Numbered from the stretch's first letter, positions 50,001 through 63,300 are shown. The stretch: DNA of 64,000 nt from Blumeriella jaapii (GCA_009599575.1 VWND01000005.1:1488001-1552000); one strand, 5' to 3'. Program-made: numbers and translations. The notes: generated by a model from the sequence alone, not told the origin.

Positions 50001-50580
50001 GAATAGATTTCGCCGCGCGATCGATTTTAACGTTAGCGATTATATTTGGCTCGATATGCGTTTATTTCCGATTTTTCGGCTTTTTCGCAAGCTCGATAAT
50101 TTTATAAACGGCTTTTTTAAAATTATAACCAAAATTTTCGATAACGCTTTTAAGCTAGACTTTTCTAATATTATAAACGTACACCCAGTTTTTTACGTTA
50201 ATCGATTGCGTAAAACAGTTAACGACGCGCTTTTAAATCAGGTTAATTCAGCTTTTGAATTTATTAATATAACTGATAAGCTTAAATACGAAATCGAAAA
50301 ATTAATCGCTTGTCGAATACAGCGAAAGACTTTTTAATATAAAGTTTTTTAAATAGGTTTAAATAAAAATTTTATATAATATTCCGCGTTTGATTTTATA
50401 TACGCTTTTTTAAAAGTGCGCGACTTTTATTTAGCGCATAAAAAGCTTTCCGGTCCTTTTGCAAAACTTGTAGACTGGCTGAAGGCGTATTCCGAAAGTT
50501 TGGATTCGTACGATTATTTGGATAATAACGTATTAATGGATAAAAGCTCGAAAGCGCGTTTTTTTCGGACGGGAGGATAG
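47040..50580 (+). pseudogene. B2 pol remnant (RT, RNase H, integrase, C-terminal tail)
   Basis: RT linker with YDHKIEL (near 47525), then RT: FAKKPDGLLRFCIDYRVFNN (47680-47740), ARIFTKLDIR (47810), and the YxDD box reduced to YLNNIFIY (near 48010). RNase H near 48450-48640 (ETDAFDG, then AKLNYVVYDKKMLAIVRFL). Integrase from about 48860 to 49880. A conserved C-terminal part at 50041-50340 reads LDNFINGFFKI and INVHPVFYVNRLRK, followed by a decayed chromo-like segment and a tail AHKKLSGPFAKLVDWLKAY. Stops occur at former Gln/Trp codons throughout. Functionally dead. Confidence 0.9.
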
Positions 50581-50848
50581 TGTAACGATTTATTCTGTTG
50601 CCATTTTTCGTATTATTTTAGCAACTACGTATAGCTGCAAGCTTTCTGGTTTTCTGATAGGTTTTTTTATCAACTGTAAAAACTATTATATATATAAGAC
50701 TTTTTTTTTTTAACAACTTCTGCCTTCTGCAGTTATTGATTTTAAATAAATATTTTTGTTACAAAACCAAAGGCTCGTTTCTTATATCATATGAACACGG
50801 CGACCAGTTGACTGATCTCCTAGCCCTTCGACTGATTAAATCGTCATA
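50581..50848 (+). repeat. 3' LTR of B2 (268 bp)
   Basis: TGTAACGATTTATTCTG at the left end, TCGTCATA at the right end. It is followed immediately by target duplication TTCGC and the continuation of B1. Confidence 0.96.
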
Positions 50849-53800
50849 TTCGCCGCGATAGCCTTTCAGCTTAATATAATCGATAATTCAGATAAGCAAC
50901 CTTTTCCTGAACCTTTCAAACGACCAATTCGAAAACGAGTTTCTTAACCCACTGCTTATTCAATTTTTATCTGCCAGATTATTGCATACGCTTTCAAACT
51001 GATTTTCAGAAAAAAAGCAGTTGAAATGTTTTTAATCTTTTTATACGAAATCGACAGAATACTAAACGATTTTACGTATAACACTTTTTTTAAAACCCAA
51101 TCTTACAGTTTTTTCGAACGTTTCAAAACGAACGAAATATCGATTTCGACCTTTTCAACCAGCTTAGCAAAGCTAATTTCGAATAAATTTTTTTTCGAAT
51201 CTTTTCTTCCGAAATACAAAAACTTCGAATACGTATTTTTTAAGGCCGCTAATAACGAACTAGCTTTTTATCGGCCTTACGACCATAAGATCGAGTTTAT
51301 TATAAATAAAAAAGAATTGAAATATATTTTTTTATACAAAATATCGATTTTAAAGCTCGAGATTGTCAAACTTATTTGCAAAATAATCTTAACAAAAGTT
51401 TTATCGAATCTTTTACCGCTCCTTTCGCTGCTCCAATGCTTTTCGCCAAAAAACCCGACGGTTTATTGCGTTTTTATATCGATTATCGAACTTTTAATAA
51501 TATTATTCGTAAAAATCGTTATTTCTTTTTTTTTATCGATAAAACTTTTGCTCGTTTCTCGGAAGCGCGAATTTTTACGAAGCTCGATATTCGTTAAGCT
51601 TTTTATAAAATTCGAATAAACTTCGCTAATAAAAAACTAACGACGTTTCGTACGCGTTACGACGCTTATAAATATAAAATGCTACCTTTTGGCTTTATTA
51701 ATAAATCCGCAATTTACTAACGTTATATAAACGACGTTTTTTTCGATTATTTAAACGATTTTTATATTATATATTTAAATAATATTTTTATTTATTCGTC
51801 CGACCTTTTGAAACACGCTATATACGTTCGTAAAATGCTTCAAAAGCTCGCTAACGCTGAATTACAGGCCGATATTCGAAAATCTAAATTCAACGTTATT
51901 CGAACCCGTTATTTAAACTTTATTATTTTTATTGAAAATTTAAAAATAAATCCAGAAAAAGTTTTCGTAATCGTCTACTGAAAGCTTTTTATTATTATAA
52001 AAAATATACAAAGCTTTTTTGGTTTTTGTAATTTTTACCGACGTTTTATTCGAAACTACGATATAATTGCAAAGCTTTTGATTTATTTAACCAAAGTTAA
52101 CGTTTTTTTTAATTTCATTTTTAAATATCAGGAGAATTTCGACCTTTTTATACTAGCCTTTATTATTGCATCAGTTTTACAATATTACAAGCAAAACCTT
52201 TTTTGCATATTAAAAACTGACGCTTCCGACGGCGTAGTAGCTTTTATGCTTTCGCAACTTTATAATAACGACTGGCTTCCAATCGCTTATTTTAATAAAA
52301 TTATAGCTTTTGCAAAGCTAAACTACGTCGTATACAATAAAAAAATGCTCGCAATCGTAAGATTTTTAAACAACTTTCGTACTAAACTGACTAGCTTAGT
52401 TTATTAAATCAAAATAATTATTAATTATAAAACTTTAAAATATTTTATAATTTTCAAATTTTTAAACGTTCGATAAATACGCTAGGCCGAGCTTCTCGCC
52501 GACTACAACTTTTTTATTACGTACAAACCAGATAAACACAACCTTTTGGCTAACGCACTAATACGTCGTACGAACGAACTCGACCGTTAAAACTTTTTCA
52601 AACGTATTCAGCGCCTGCAAATTCTTTTTCGAGCAAATCAGATCGATCACCGCTTTTTAATTAAAAAACTTCGATCTTCCACGGCTTTCGAAACAGCTGT
52701 TTTTATCGTTGAAATAACTGATTTTTTTTCCGTATTCCGTGTCGTTAATCAAATTTTTTACGCTAATCGCACAGCTAGCAGCTTAATAGCTTTCCGAAAA
52801 AAAGCTATACGAAACGCTACGAAAAAAAACAACGATAATAACATTTCGTATATATTTAAACGCGATTTGCTATTATATTACGATCGCCTAATAATACCAA
52901 ACGTCGATTATTTCCGTTTGGCCTTTATACGAAAAATACACGACCAGATTTTCACCGTTTATCTTAACGCTCGTAAAACTACGCAATTGCTTTCGGATTA
53001 ATACTATTAGCGAAGTATAACAGTTTTCGTAAAATAATATTATCGTAATTGCTACGCTTATCGAAAAAATTTTGTTTTAAAAAATAAACGCTTCGGCCTT
53101 CTTTAGCCTTTTTCTGTTTTTAACCATTTTTAAAAGCACGTTATAATAAACTTTTGCAATTTTAATAAAAACAAATACGATTACGATAACGTATTCGTAA
53201 TAATAAATCGCTTTTCCAAGCAAATTATTTCGATTTCCTATTATAAAAATATCGACGTTCGAAGCTTCGCCAAATTGTATATATTTTACGTGTATAAATA
53301 TTTTGGTTTTTTAAAAAATATTATTAGCGATCGTGGCTCTTAGTATTAGTTTATTTTCTAGTTTAAATTAAACAAAATATTCGATACGTAATTAAAGCTT
53401 TCGATAGCCGTTTATTTTAAAACCGACGGTCAAACCGAGATTTACAATTAATATCTGTAAAAACGCTTTCGACCTTTTGTAAACTTTTATTAAAACGATT
53501 AAAGCGAATTTCTTCCAATAATAGATTTCGCCCAAATAGTTTTTTTTTACGAAAATCTAGATAGCTTTTTACTTTTTAAAATTATATACGATTATATTTT
53601 TTATATTAATTAAAACTGAAAACTCGATACTTTTTTTTTTTTTAATTTTTTATATAAATTAAACGCAAACGAAACTCGTGCGTACGCTCGCCGCTATTAC
53701 GACGCTTAAAACCTCGCCAAATCGCATTTTTAACAAGCTTATAACAAAATAAAAAAAAATACGAATAAATTTCGCCGCGCGATCGATTTTAACGTTAGCG

Positions 53801-54244
53801 ATTACGTTTAGCTCGATATACGTCTATTTCCGACCTTCCGGCTTTTTCGCAAGCTCGACAATTTTACAAACGGCCTTTTTAAAATTATAACCAAAATTTT
53901 CGACAACGCTTTTAAGCTAGACCTTTTTAATATTATAAACGTACACCCAGTTTTTTATGCTAGTCGACTGCGTAAAGCAGCTAACGACGCGTTTTCAAAT
54001 CAGATTAATTTAGCTTTTGAATTTATTAATATAATTAATAAATTTAAATACGAAATCGAAAAATTAATCGCTTATCGAATACAACGGAAGACTTTTTAGT
54101 ACAAAGCTTTTTAAATAAGTTTAAATAAAAATCTTACGTAATACTTCGCGTTTGATTTTATATATGCTCTTTTGAAAATGCGCGACTTTTATTTGGCGTA
54201 TAAAAAGCTCTCCGGTCCTTCTGCAAAACTTGTAAATTGGCTGA
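50849..54244 (+). pseudogene. B1 pol remnant, right part, truncated by B3
   Basis: Collinear with B2 47085-50480. The longest residual frames are 51026-51619 (linker and RT) and 52078-52407 (RNase H: LKTDASDGVVAFMLSQLY). The RT frame 51376-51597 keeps FAKKPDGLLRFYIDYRTFNN. Integrase and C-terminal regions follow, and the sequence stops within the tail (KLVNWLM region) where the inverted LTR of B3 begins. B1 and B2 differ chiefly by transitions, so each was mutated independently. Confidence 0.88.
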
Positions 54245-54541
54245 TGTGACGATCTAATCAGTCGAAGGGCTGGGAGATCAGTCAACTGGTCGCCGTGTTC
54301 ACATAGTATGAAAAACGAGCCTTTGGTTTTGTAATAAAGATATTCATTTAGAATTAACAATTGCAGAAGGCAGAAGTTGCTAAGAAAAGAAAGTTTTATA
54401 TATATGAATAATTTCTACAGTTGATAGAAAGACCTATCAAAAGACCAGGAAGCTTGCAATTATACGTAGTTGCTGAAAAGCTTGCAGCTATACGTAGTTG
54501 CTAGGGTGATACGAGAGGTGGCAACAGAATAAATCGTTATA
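54245..54541 (-). repeat. 3' LTR of B3 (297 bp) with a 29-bp internal duplication
   Basis: Inverted relative to the other B LTRs: begins TGTGACGATC and ends ATCGTTATA on the plus strand. The extra length (297 against 268) is explained by a tandem duplication of a 29-bp segment containing AGCTTGCA and TACGTAGTTGCT, at about 54450-54507. Confidence 0.92.
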
Positions 54542-57115
54542 TTACTTTTCCGTTCGAAAAAGCGCGCCTTCGAGCTTTTATTTATTAATACGTCGCTATT
54601 TAAATAATCGTACGAATCCAAATCTTCGGAATACGCCTTTAGCCAGTCTACAAGTTTTGCAGAAAAACCGGGGAGCTTTTTATGCGCTAAATAAAAGTCG
54701 CGCACTTTTAGGAAAACATATATAAAATCAAACGCGGGGTATTACGTAAAATTTTTATTTAAGCTTATTTAAAAAGCTTTGTATTAAAAGGTTTTCCGCT
54801 GCATTCGATAAGCGATTAATTTTTCGATTTCGTATTTAAATTTATCAGTTATATTAATAGATTTAAAAGCTGAGTTAATCTGACCGGAAAGCGCGTCGTC
54901 AGCTGTTTTACGCAGTCGATTAGCGTAAAAAACTGGATGTACGTTTATAATATTAAAAAGATTTAGTTTAAAAGCGTTGTCGAAAATTTTGGCTACAATT
55001 TTAAAAAGGCCGTTTATAAAATTGTCGAGCTTGCGAAAAGGCCGGAAGGTCGGAAATAAACGCATATCGAATTATACGTAATCGCTAATATTAAAATCGA
55101 TCGCGCGGCGAGATTTATTCGCACTTTTTTTTATTTTATCGTAGATTTATTAAAAATGCGATTTGGCGAAATTCTAAGCGTCGTAGTGGCGGCGAGCGTA
55201 CGCACGAGCTTCGTTTGCGTTTAGCTTATATAAAAGGTTGGAAAAAAAAAAAGTATCGAGCTTTCAGTTTTAATTAATATAAAAAATGTAATCGTATATA
55301 ATTTCAAAAAGTGAAAAGCCATTTAAATTTTCGTAAAAAAAAACTATTTAAGCGAAATCTATTATTAAAAGAAATTCGCTTTAATTATTTTAATAAAAAT
55401 TTACAAAAGGTCGAAAACGTTTTTGCAGATATTAATTATAAATTTCGGTCTGACCGTCGGTTTTAAAATAAGCGGCTATCGAAAGCTTCAGTTGCGTATC
55501 GAATATTTTATTTAATTCAGATCAGAAAATAAATTAATATTAAAAGCTATAATCGCTAATAATACTTTTTAAAAGGCCAAAATACTTATATACGTAAAAT
55601 ATATATAATTTGGCGAAGCTTCGAGCGTCGATATTTTTATAACAAAAAATCGAAATAGCTTGCTTAAAAAACGATTTATTATTACGAACACGTTATCGTA
55701 ATCGTATTTGTTTTTGTTAAAATTGCAAAAGTCTATTGTAATATGCTTTTAAAAATGGTCAAAAACAAGAAAAAACTGAAAAAGGCCGGAGCGCTTATTT
55801 TTTAAAATAAAACTTTTTCGATAAGCGTAGCAATTGCGACAGTATTATTTTACGAAAGCTGTTATACTTCGCTAATAATATTGGTCCGAAAGCAATTGCG
55901 TAGTTTTGCGAACGCTAAAATAAGCGGTAGAAATTTGATCGTGCACTTTTCGTATAAGGACCAAACGAAAATAATCGACGTTTAATACTATTAAGCGACC
56001 GTAATATAACAGCAAATCGCGTTCAAATATATATAAAAACGAAGTATTATTATCGTCGTTTTCTTTTATAATATTTCGTATAGTTTTTTTTCGGAGGGCC
56101 ATCAGGCTGCTAGCTATGCGATTAGCGTAAAAAATTTAGTTAACGATACGAAATGCGAAAAAAAAATTAATTATTTCAACGATAAAAACAGTTGTTTCGA
56201 AGGCCGTAAAAGGTCGAAGTTTTTTAGTCAAAAAGCGGTAATCGATCTGATCGGCTCGAAAAAGGGTTTGCAGACGCTAAATGCGTTTAAAAAAGTTTTA
56301 GCGATCGAGTTCGCTCGTACGACGTGTTAGTGCGTCAGCCAAAAGGTTGTGTTTATCTGGTTTGTACGTAATAAGAAAATTGTAATCGGCGAAAAGCTCG
56401 GCCCAGCGTGTTTATCGAGCGTTTAAAGATTTAAAAATTATAAAGTATTTTAAGGCTTTAATTAATAATAATTTTAATTTGATAAATTAAGCTAGCTAGT
56501 TTAATACGAAAGTTGCTTAGAAATTTCACAATCGCGAATATTTTTTTGTCGTATACGATATAATTTAGCTTTGCGAAAACTATAATTTTGCTGAAATAAG
56601 CGATTGGAAGCCAGTCGTCGTTATGGAATTGCGAAAGCATAAAAGCTATTACGCCGTCGGAAGCGTTAGTTTTTAATATACAAAAAAGGTTTTGCCTGTA
56701 ATATTATAGAATTGGTGCAGTAGTAAAAGCTAGTATAAAAAGGTCGAAACTTTTTTAATATTTAAAAATAAAATTGTAAAAAATGTTAGTTTTGGTCAAA
56801 TGGACCAAAGGCTTTGCAATTATATCGTAGTTTCGAATAAAATATCGGTAGAAGTTACAAAAACCAAAAAAGCTTTGTATATTTTTTACAATAATAGAAG
56901 GCTTTTAATAAACGACCACGGAAACTTTTTTTAGATTTACTTCTAAGCTTTTAGTCGAAATAATAAAACTTAAATAACGGGTCCGAATAACGTTGAATTT
57001 AAATTTCCGAATATCGGCCTGTAATTTAGCGTTAACGAGCTTTTAAAATATTTTGCGAACGTATATAACGTATTTCAAAAGGTCGGACGAATAAATAAAA
57101 ATGTTATTTAGGTAT
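54542..57115 (-). pseudogene. B3 pol remnant
   Basis: Read on the minus strand: RNase H (56458-56640 and flanks), integrase (best frame 55872-56102, LNVDYFRLVLIRKVHDQI), C-terminal INVHPVFYANRLRKTADDAL (54784-55065), and tail AHKKLPGFSAKLVDWLKAY (54460-54705). At the right end the sequence stops in the RT YxDD box (LNNIFIYSS), where element D has inserted. Stops are present in every long frame. Confidence 0.85.
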
Positions 57116-57345
57116 TGTTGCGCTATATTTACATTCCTTTATTTCCTTTCATTTCTTTTGTTCCAGATTCATTTTTCCTGTACGCTTTCAGTAGTTAGAT
57201 GTTCCTGGAGCTCGGAAAGGCTCGTAGTTACGTGATAACGAGCCTTTTCGGAGACTAGTTTTTCCGAGCGACTGACTAAGCGAGCCCGAACCTTCCGTTT
57301 TCTGCGGAAAGCTCGCCAGTCAGACTTAGAACAATACAAGTAACA
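57116..57345 (+). repeat. 5' LTR of element D (230 bp), little affected by RIP
   Basis: Ends are TGTT and AACA. The sequence keeps a balanced base composition in contrast to its surroundings. Two inverted repeats are visible: GGAAAGGCTCG (about 57216) with CGAGCCTTTTC (about 57240), and GACTGACTAAGCGAGC (about 57269) with GCTCGCCAGTCAGACTT (about 57311). Confidence 0.85.
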
Positions 57346-57379
57346 TTTTACTGCATACAATTTATCCGTTCCATTTTCC

Positions 57380-60300
57380 GGTGAGGGTTTTTATCGATTA
57401 TTTAGATATGCACGACAGTTATAAGTCCCGGAGCCAATTAATAAGCTTTTTTCTGCAATACATACGCTAGGAGACTCGTTGGGAGCCTTTACCGGTCAAT
57501 TTATTCGAATTATTAAAAGATATTCGTAAAAGGTTATATTTTGCAAAGTTTTCTTTATTTGGCAAAAGGCCACGAATCGATAAAAGGCTATTAAAAGTGC
57601 GGAAAGTATTAATTCTTCGATTTTCTTAACTTACAAATCTTATTTTCATTTTTTTATTTTTTTCAACCCAGTTAATCGACCCTTCATAACGAAAATAATA
57701 TATCGGCTTTCACGAAAAAGAAGGTTTTTTTTTACGACCCAAAATCGTGGATCTTCTGGTTGGAAGCGTACAAATTTCACCGATCAGGGATTCCTTCGAT
57801 TACACCGATCTTGACTTTTCATTTCGCTTTTTTATTAATAAACGACTATAAAAACAGTTTTTTTATTAGTTTATCGATTAAAAGAATAAAAAGCGCCAAG
57901 CAGACTACGATCGAAAGTGCGCCGAATACAACGGCATGACCGAGGCAGAAAAGACCGCCGTTACGATTGATAACTTCTCCGACAAGCCTCGATCAGCCAA
58001 TCTGATTTTCGACGATTTGAAAAATAAAATCGATCACCTTTTTAAAAATTATTTAAAAAAGCTTAAGAAGTGGCAAGAGTACGTTACTGCCTATTAAAAG
58101 TTGTTCGACTGGGTTTTTTCAATTATGGAAACCAATTTAATAAACTTTGCAATTGCTTAATCGGAAATTAACGTTATTAATAATAAAAAAGCGTACGCTA
58201 TTCTTTACACTGACCTGCAGAAAGATTTTTTGATAGATGGAAATATGCGTAAGGTTAAGGATCTATATTATTAAAAAAAAACAAAGGTTATTTCAGGCCC
58301 TCGTTCGTATTTTAAAAAAGAATATTGCCCTTGCATACTTTTCCGTGGTTAGCTCCGTCAGATTTAACTACAGAAACATTCTTCGCAAAGCGTACAGCGA
58401 AAAAATAAATGTCACCGAATAAGTGAAAAAATAGCAAACCGCTTACAAAGCAGCTGTCGAATACAAGATTTCTGATATAAATGGCCGCTACGTTGCCACC
58501 GATTTTCTCGACGCAATCGCCGCATATATTAATCCATAGTAAGCGAACGGCAAAAAGGCTGAGTATCTAAAAAACGAATTTGCCGGCTTTTTTATAAAAA
58601 AAACTTTAATCGAACTGAGTTTTATAATTTTTTCTTTTGAAAACAACCGAGGATTCGACAATTCAGGCCGAAAGGTCGGAGTTTTCGCCATTTTCCTTTT
58701 CGATTCTGAAAACAACGATATTTCGAAAGGTCGTAAAGAAAAAGAAGGAAAAAGCAAAAAGAAAAAAAAAAAGAAATATAACTGTCTATGCGACATTTTT
58801 AAAAAGCGCTATTTTTATCTTCTAACCGATTGTAAAAAGCTTTTGTACGTAATAAATGGTCGTCGTATAAAAAAAAAAGATTTTTTCTAATTTTTCAGAT
58901 AGGCAAAAGATCGCTAAAATGCGAAAAAAAAAGCTGTCTTTTAATTATAAAAAAGCTTTAAAAACTTTAAATAAAAAGGGTATTCAAATGGTCGCAATTA
59001 ATAAAATCCTTGGAATTCTAACAACCAAGCCAAAACAGATTCCAAAGTTAATTTTTAAAAACGACCAAAAAAAGTTTTTTACCGCAACTTTCTGTTTTTT
59101 TTTGCTTTGATACGATTAAAAAGCACTTCGGAATCAACGTTCTGATTTTAAAGCCTGATTAGTATTATTTTCTGAATAAAAGTATTCTTTTTAACAATTG
59201 CTCTGAAACCCATTTGATAAACGATAAGGACTTTTTTATCGAAGAGTTTTACAAAAAGGTTAATAATTTTACTAACAGCGTTTATACAGATATACAAAGT
59301 TTTTCAATCGTCGGAAAAGAAAATCGTCTGATAAAAAAGGCCTTTTGCAAAAAAAATAGAAAGCCTTGGAATATAGTTTTTAATAACGTAGCGTTTATTC
59401 CAGACTTTACCATTAATATTATTTCCGCTAGTTTTTTAGCTAAAAAAAATTACTGATTTTAAAGGTCGGATAATATTTTTCGTTCTGAAAGTTTTAAAAG
59501 CTTTATTTTAAAACGTTAATATTAAACGATCGCCGATTTTTATGTGTTTAAATATATTAAAATTAATTGCTTTTTTTGTTCGCATTTCCTACGTAACAAT
59601 TTAAACTTTTTAAAACGTAATTCGCCCGGCCTTATGATTTATATAATTCCGAAACGTCGTACGCGTTTATAAATTTAAAAAAGCAGCGTATTTACGTACG
59701 ATCGGGATAACGATGCGCGCTTATAGCATTTTCGTTCGGGCCATTTAGGCAAAAACGCGTTCGAAAAGCTGGTCGAAAATATTCGTAAAATAAAAATCAA
59801 AGGCTCAACCAAAGTAAAATGCGAAAAGTATGCTGTTACGCATTTAAAGCAGGTGATTTCGAAGGCAATATTAAAAAACAAGTTTTCCAAGCTTTTTTTT
59901 CGCATCGGCTGGGATTTTTACGACTATTTCAAAAGTCGTAAAGAAACTTACAACGGCTCGACGTAAATGTTTTTAATAAAAAACGAATATAATAAAAAGA
60001 TTTGGGCTTTCGCTATCAGGACGAAAATATAAAGGTCGTTTTGAACCGTTTCCAAACGTTCGACGCATAAGTAAAACGCTAATACAATTTTTTAATTTGC
60101 AAAATTCGATAAAATAACGAATCGTTAATAATTTTAAAGCAAAAAAACACTATTTCGGAGTATTAAAAATAGGCGGAGCGCGAAAGTATCGATTTAAAAT
60201 TAATTCCATTTTACGTGCATTAGCCAAACGGCTCGATCGAACGAGCAAAAAGGAAAATAATTAAGCGTTCGATAAAAATAAAAATTAAAGCGGGATTTTC

Positions 60301-63300
60301 AACTTCTTTTTGGCCCGAAACGATAAAAGCAGCAGCGCATTTGTATAATATATCGCCGCTTGCGAAAAAATAATTTAAATTTTTAAATAAAGTTTTGCAC
60401 AGCTGATTTAGGCAATATTTCCGGTATTACGACTTTGTTATTATAAAAGCGCGTACGGCCGATCTTAAACCAAACTAGAGCAAAGTTTATGCGTACGGAG
60501 CTCGTGCGTATTTAATAATAAAAAATCGAAAGGCCATAAAACACAAAAAAGAATTTAAAGTTTTTTCGAAAAAACATATCGGATATTTAATTAAATATAA
60601 CGCCTTTAACATTTACAAAATCTGAGTATTCTAGCTGATGCGTATAATTACGAGCCGAAACGTAATATTTGACGAATCCAAGTTTTATTTTTCGGAGCGT
60701 AAAAGTCCAAATCTCATAACTAAACTAAAGCTTTAAAAAACCGTAAAGTTTATCGAAAACGCGGAAGACGAAAAAGCTCAAAACGCTAAGTATTAAATAT
60801 TAGCGGGCGGTCTTAATAGCGGCGCAGACTAGCAAAACTCGGTGTGCTAAAAAAGGAGTAATACAAAAAAAAAGCTATTATTATAAAACGAACAACTTTC
60901 AGATTCTACAAAAAGAAATAGAAGTTTTTTTTCCATCGGAGCTATTATCAGGATCAGAACCGATTTCAAGTCTTTTTAATAGACCTTCAAAATCTACAAT
61001 AAAGAAAAAAAATATTTTAATATTAATGGATTTAAATATTTTAAAAAATAAAGCCAAATCCTCGGAAATAAAAAACCTAATAGAAGTCGAAATGATCGAA
61101 CCTTTTTTTACGGTCGATTTAAACGTTTAAAGCTCGGGAGTGATAATCCTTTATAAAAGCCCTTTCGACAAAGCTATTACCAACCAGTTTTAATTTTTAA
61201 AATTAATTATTAATCGGAAGTATGCAAAGCATATCCGAAACATTTTGACCGACGCGATAAAAATGTTAAAAAATCATAAAAGTCTAAGAAAAAGTAATAA
61301 ATTAGCAAAGCTTATTATTGCAAAATAAGATAAAGCAGAGCAAAGCTCTAAGAGATTTTCCGGCGCGGATATAAAAATGGCCTTATACGAAGAAGCGCGC
61401 AATTCAACTTTTCAAGTTATAATTAAAAGCTATCGCCCGGCAAATCAGGCGCCAGATCGACTTAAAATAAAGCAGCCATCTGAACGATTGCTTTTGGAAG
61501 CTTTTCCAAAGCTGACTATTAAAAAGAAAGCATTATTCAAAAAAAGTAAAAAAAATAAATCGAAGTTTTCGATAAGCGATGAAAAGCAGTTGATTTTAGA
61601 AATTGCTAAACGAAATCGTATAAATTCTATTTTATATTGGCCGGATAGACCGGAAATGTACGCCATAGTATACGAAATCTTTTAATTAATAGCTTTATTT
61701 ATTAAACAATAGATCGACGAATTCGTTTATACGTTTTGGATAAACGAGCCGATTCAGATAAATGGAAAAGATTTTTAGACTGTTTACGCAGTGATAGCGG
61801 CTTCGATAGAAAAAAAATCGGTAAGAAATATTTAATTTTCCGATTAAAAACAATATCGAGATAACTTTCCGAAGGCTTTAAAAAACTGAAACGAGTTAAA
61901 AAACCATCAGATAAAAAAGCAATTCAAAAAAGGAGCAAAAACCGAGATTAAAAACTTAAAAACCAGAAAATGCTAGAAAATTGTTAAAAAGGATAAAACC
62001 ATAAAGCTTATTTCATTTAAATAAGTTTTTATATACAAAACGAATAGCTTAAGCGAATTGCAACGGTGCAAATCGAGACTAGTCGTAAAAAGAGATTTCT
62101 AAAACGAAGCTTTAATCTTTTTTATATACGCAGCTATATTCGCAGCCCGTTTTTTCCGAACGGTTATAACGTTAACGGCCCATTTCGACCTGGAAATTAA
62201 ACAATTCGATATGGTTAATGCTTTCGTTAATGCAAAACGAGATTCCAGAAATAAGCCAATTATATGCAATTTGCCTAATGAATTTAAACAACCAGGTATA
62301 ATAGTATAATTAAACCGAGCTTTATATAAGTTAAAAAACTTTCCAGCTTTATAATACGGCGAATTTGCTAATATTTTGAAAAAGCTAAAGCTCGAACCAA
62401 TAAGCGAGAAGCCTTATATATTCGCCAACGAGGTGCGGAGCGTATACGTGGCGTTTTACGTCGATAATATTTAAGTTTTATATTACGCCTTCTATTCGTT
62501 AAAAGCCGACGAAATCATTTTCGGTCTGAAAAAGGCTTACGAACTTATAAGCATAAAAGATTTGAACTATTTTCTCGGAATTCGTATTTTACGAAACAAA
62601 CAAAAAAAGAAAGTCTTTCTGCTTCACGACTCGTATATCGAAAAAATCGTTACGAAGTTTGGTATATGCAAAAGGCGCTTTCCAAGTACGCCTTTTTTAA
62701 TTTGCGAATTTATTAAAAACCTAAGCGTAGCCACGCTTCCGCAGATTAAAAAGTATTAAAAAAAGGTCGGTTTAATTTTGTATACGGCTATTATGCTTCG
62801 ATCCGACGTGGCTTTCGCAGCTTTTTAGCTTTTTTATTTTTTTACCAATCCAAGTTTTTAATATTTCGAAGCAGCCAATTAAACGCTTCGATATTTTTAT
62901 AAAACGAAGTTCTTAAGGATCGTTTACAGTCGGAAGAAGCGGAAAAACCAATTAATAGTTTTTACCGACGCTTTTTTCGCCGACGACCCAAAAACTCGGA
63001 AATTATTTCAAAAGTATATTTTCTTTTTTTTCGGAAATGCTATTTTATAAAAAGCTATACGACAGGACATAATTACCACTTTTTTTATTAAAGCGGAGTT
63101 ATTTGCTTATATAGCGACCGTGAAAAAAATAATAGTATTTTAACGTTTTTTCAAAAAGCTTCGATTCGACGTTGTTTTTAAATAAAACGTATATTGCGAT
63201 AACTAGCAAACGATCAGACTGATCGTAAAAAATAAAAAAAGAATTTTTACGAAGCTTCGCCACGTCGATATAAGCAATATATAAATTCGCTAGGAGTATT

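Larger units (their letters stand above)
44425..50848 (+). mobile_element. Element B2: complete gypsy element inserted into its sibling B1 (6424 bp)
   Basis: 268-bp LTRs at both ends and an exact 5-bp target duplication TTCGC (44420-44424 and 50849-50853). The disrupted B1 sequence is continuous inside B2 itself at about 47063-47105, so the target was another copy of the same family. The gag-protease and pol remnants read on the plus strand. All frames are broken by stops. Confidence 0.96.
23089..54244 (+). mobile_element. Gypsy-type element B1, outermost element of the nest (right end outside window)
   Basis: B1 can be reassembled by homology to its complete sibling B2. Its pieces are the 5' LTR 23089-23356, 23357-23472, 30840-33097, 44400-44424 and 50849-54244. 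The gaps are filled by elements A, C and B2, and the right end is cut by B3 after GGCTGA. The five bases before the LTR are GAAAG, the expected target duplication; the partner would lie beyond 64000. All frames are broken by RIP-type transitions. No 3' LTR of B1 is visible in the window. Confidence 0.9.
54245..57115 (-). mobile_element. Element B3: third B-family copy, inverted, interrupted by element D
   Basis: Its 3' LTR (54245-54541 on the minus strand) and pol sequence read leftwards, opposite to B1 and B2. It breaks B1 after GCTGA (54240-54244), the presumed target duplication. Its 5' part is missing here because element D starts at 57116; it should continue beyond the window. It is less mutated in places than B1. 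Confidence 0.85.

Noticed and set aside
57114..57360. 63-codon open frame on the minus strand across the D LTR
   Set aside because: Lies wholly in the LTR; open only because the LTR escaped RIP.
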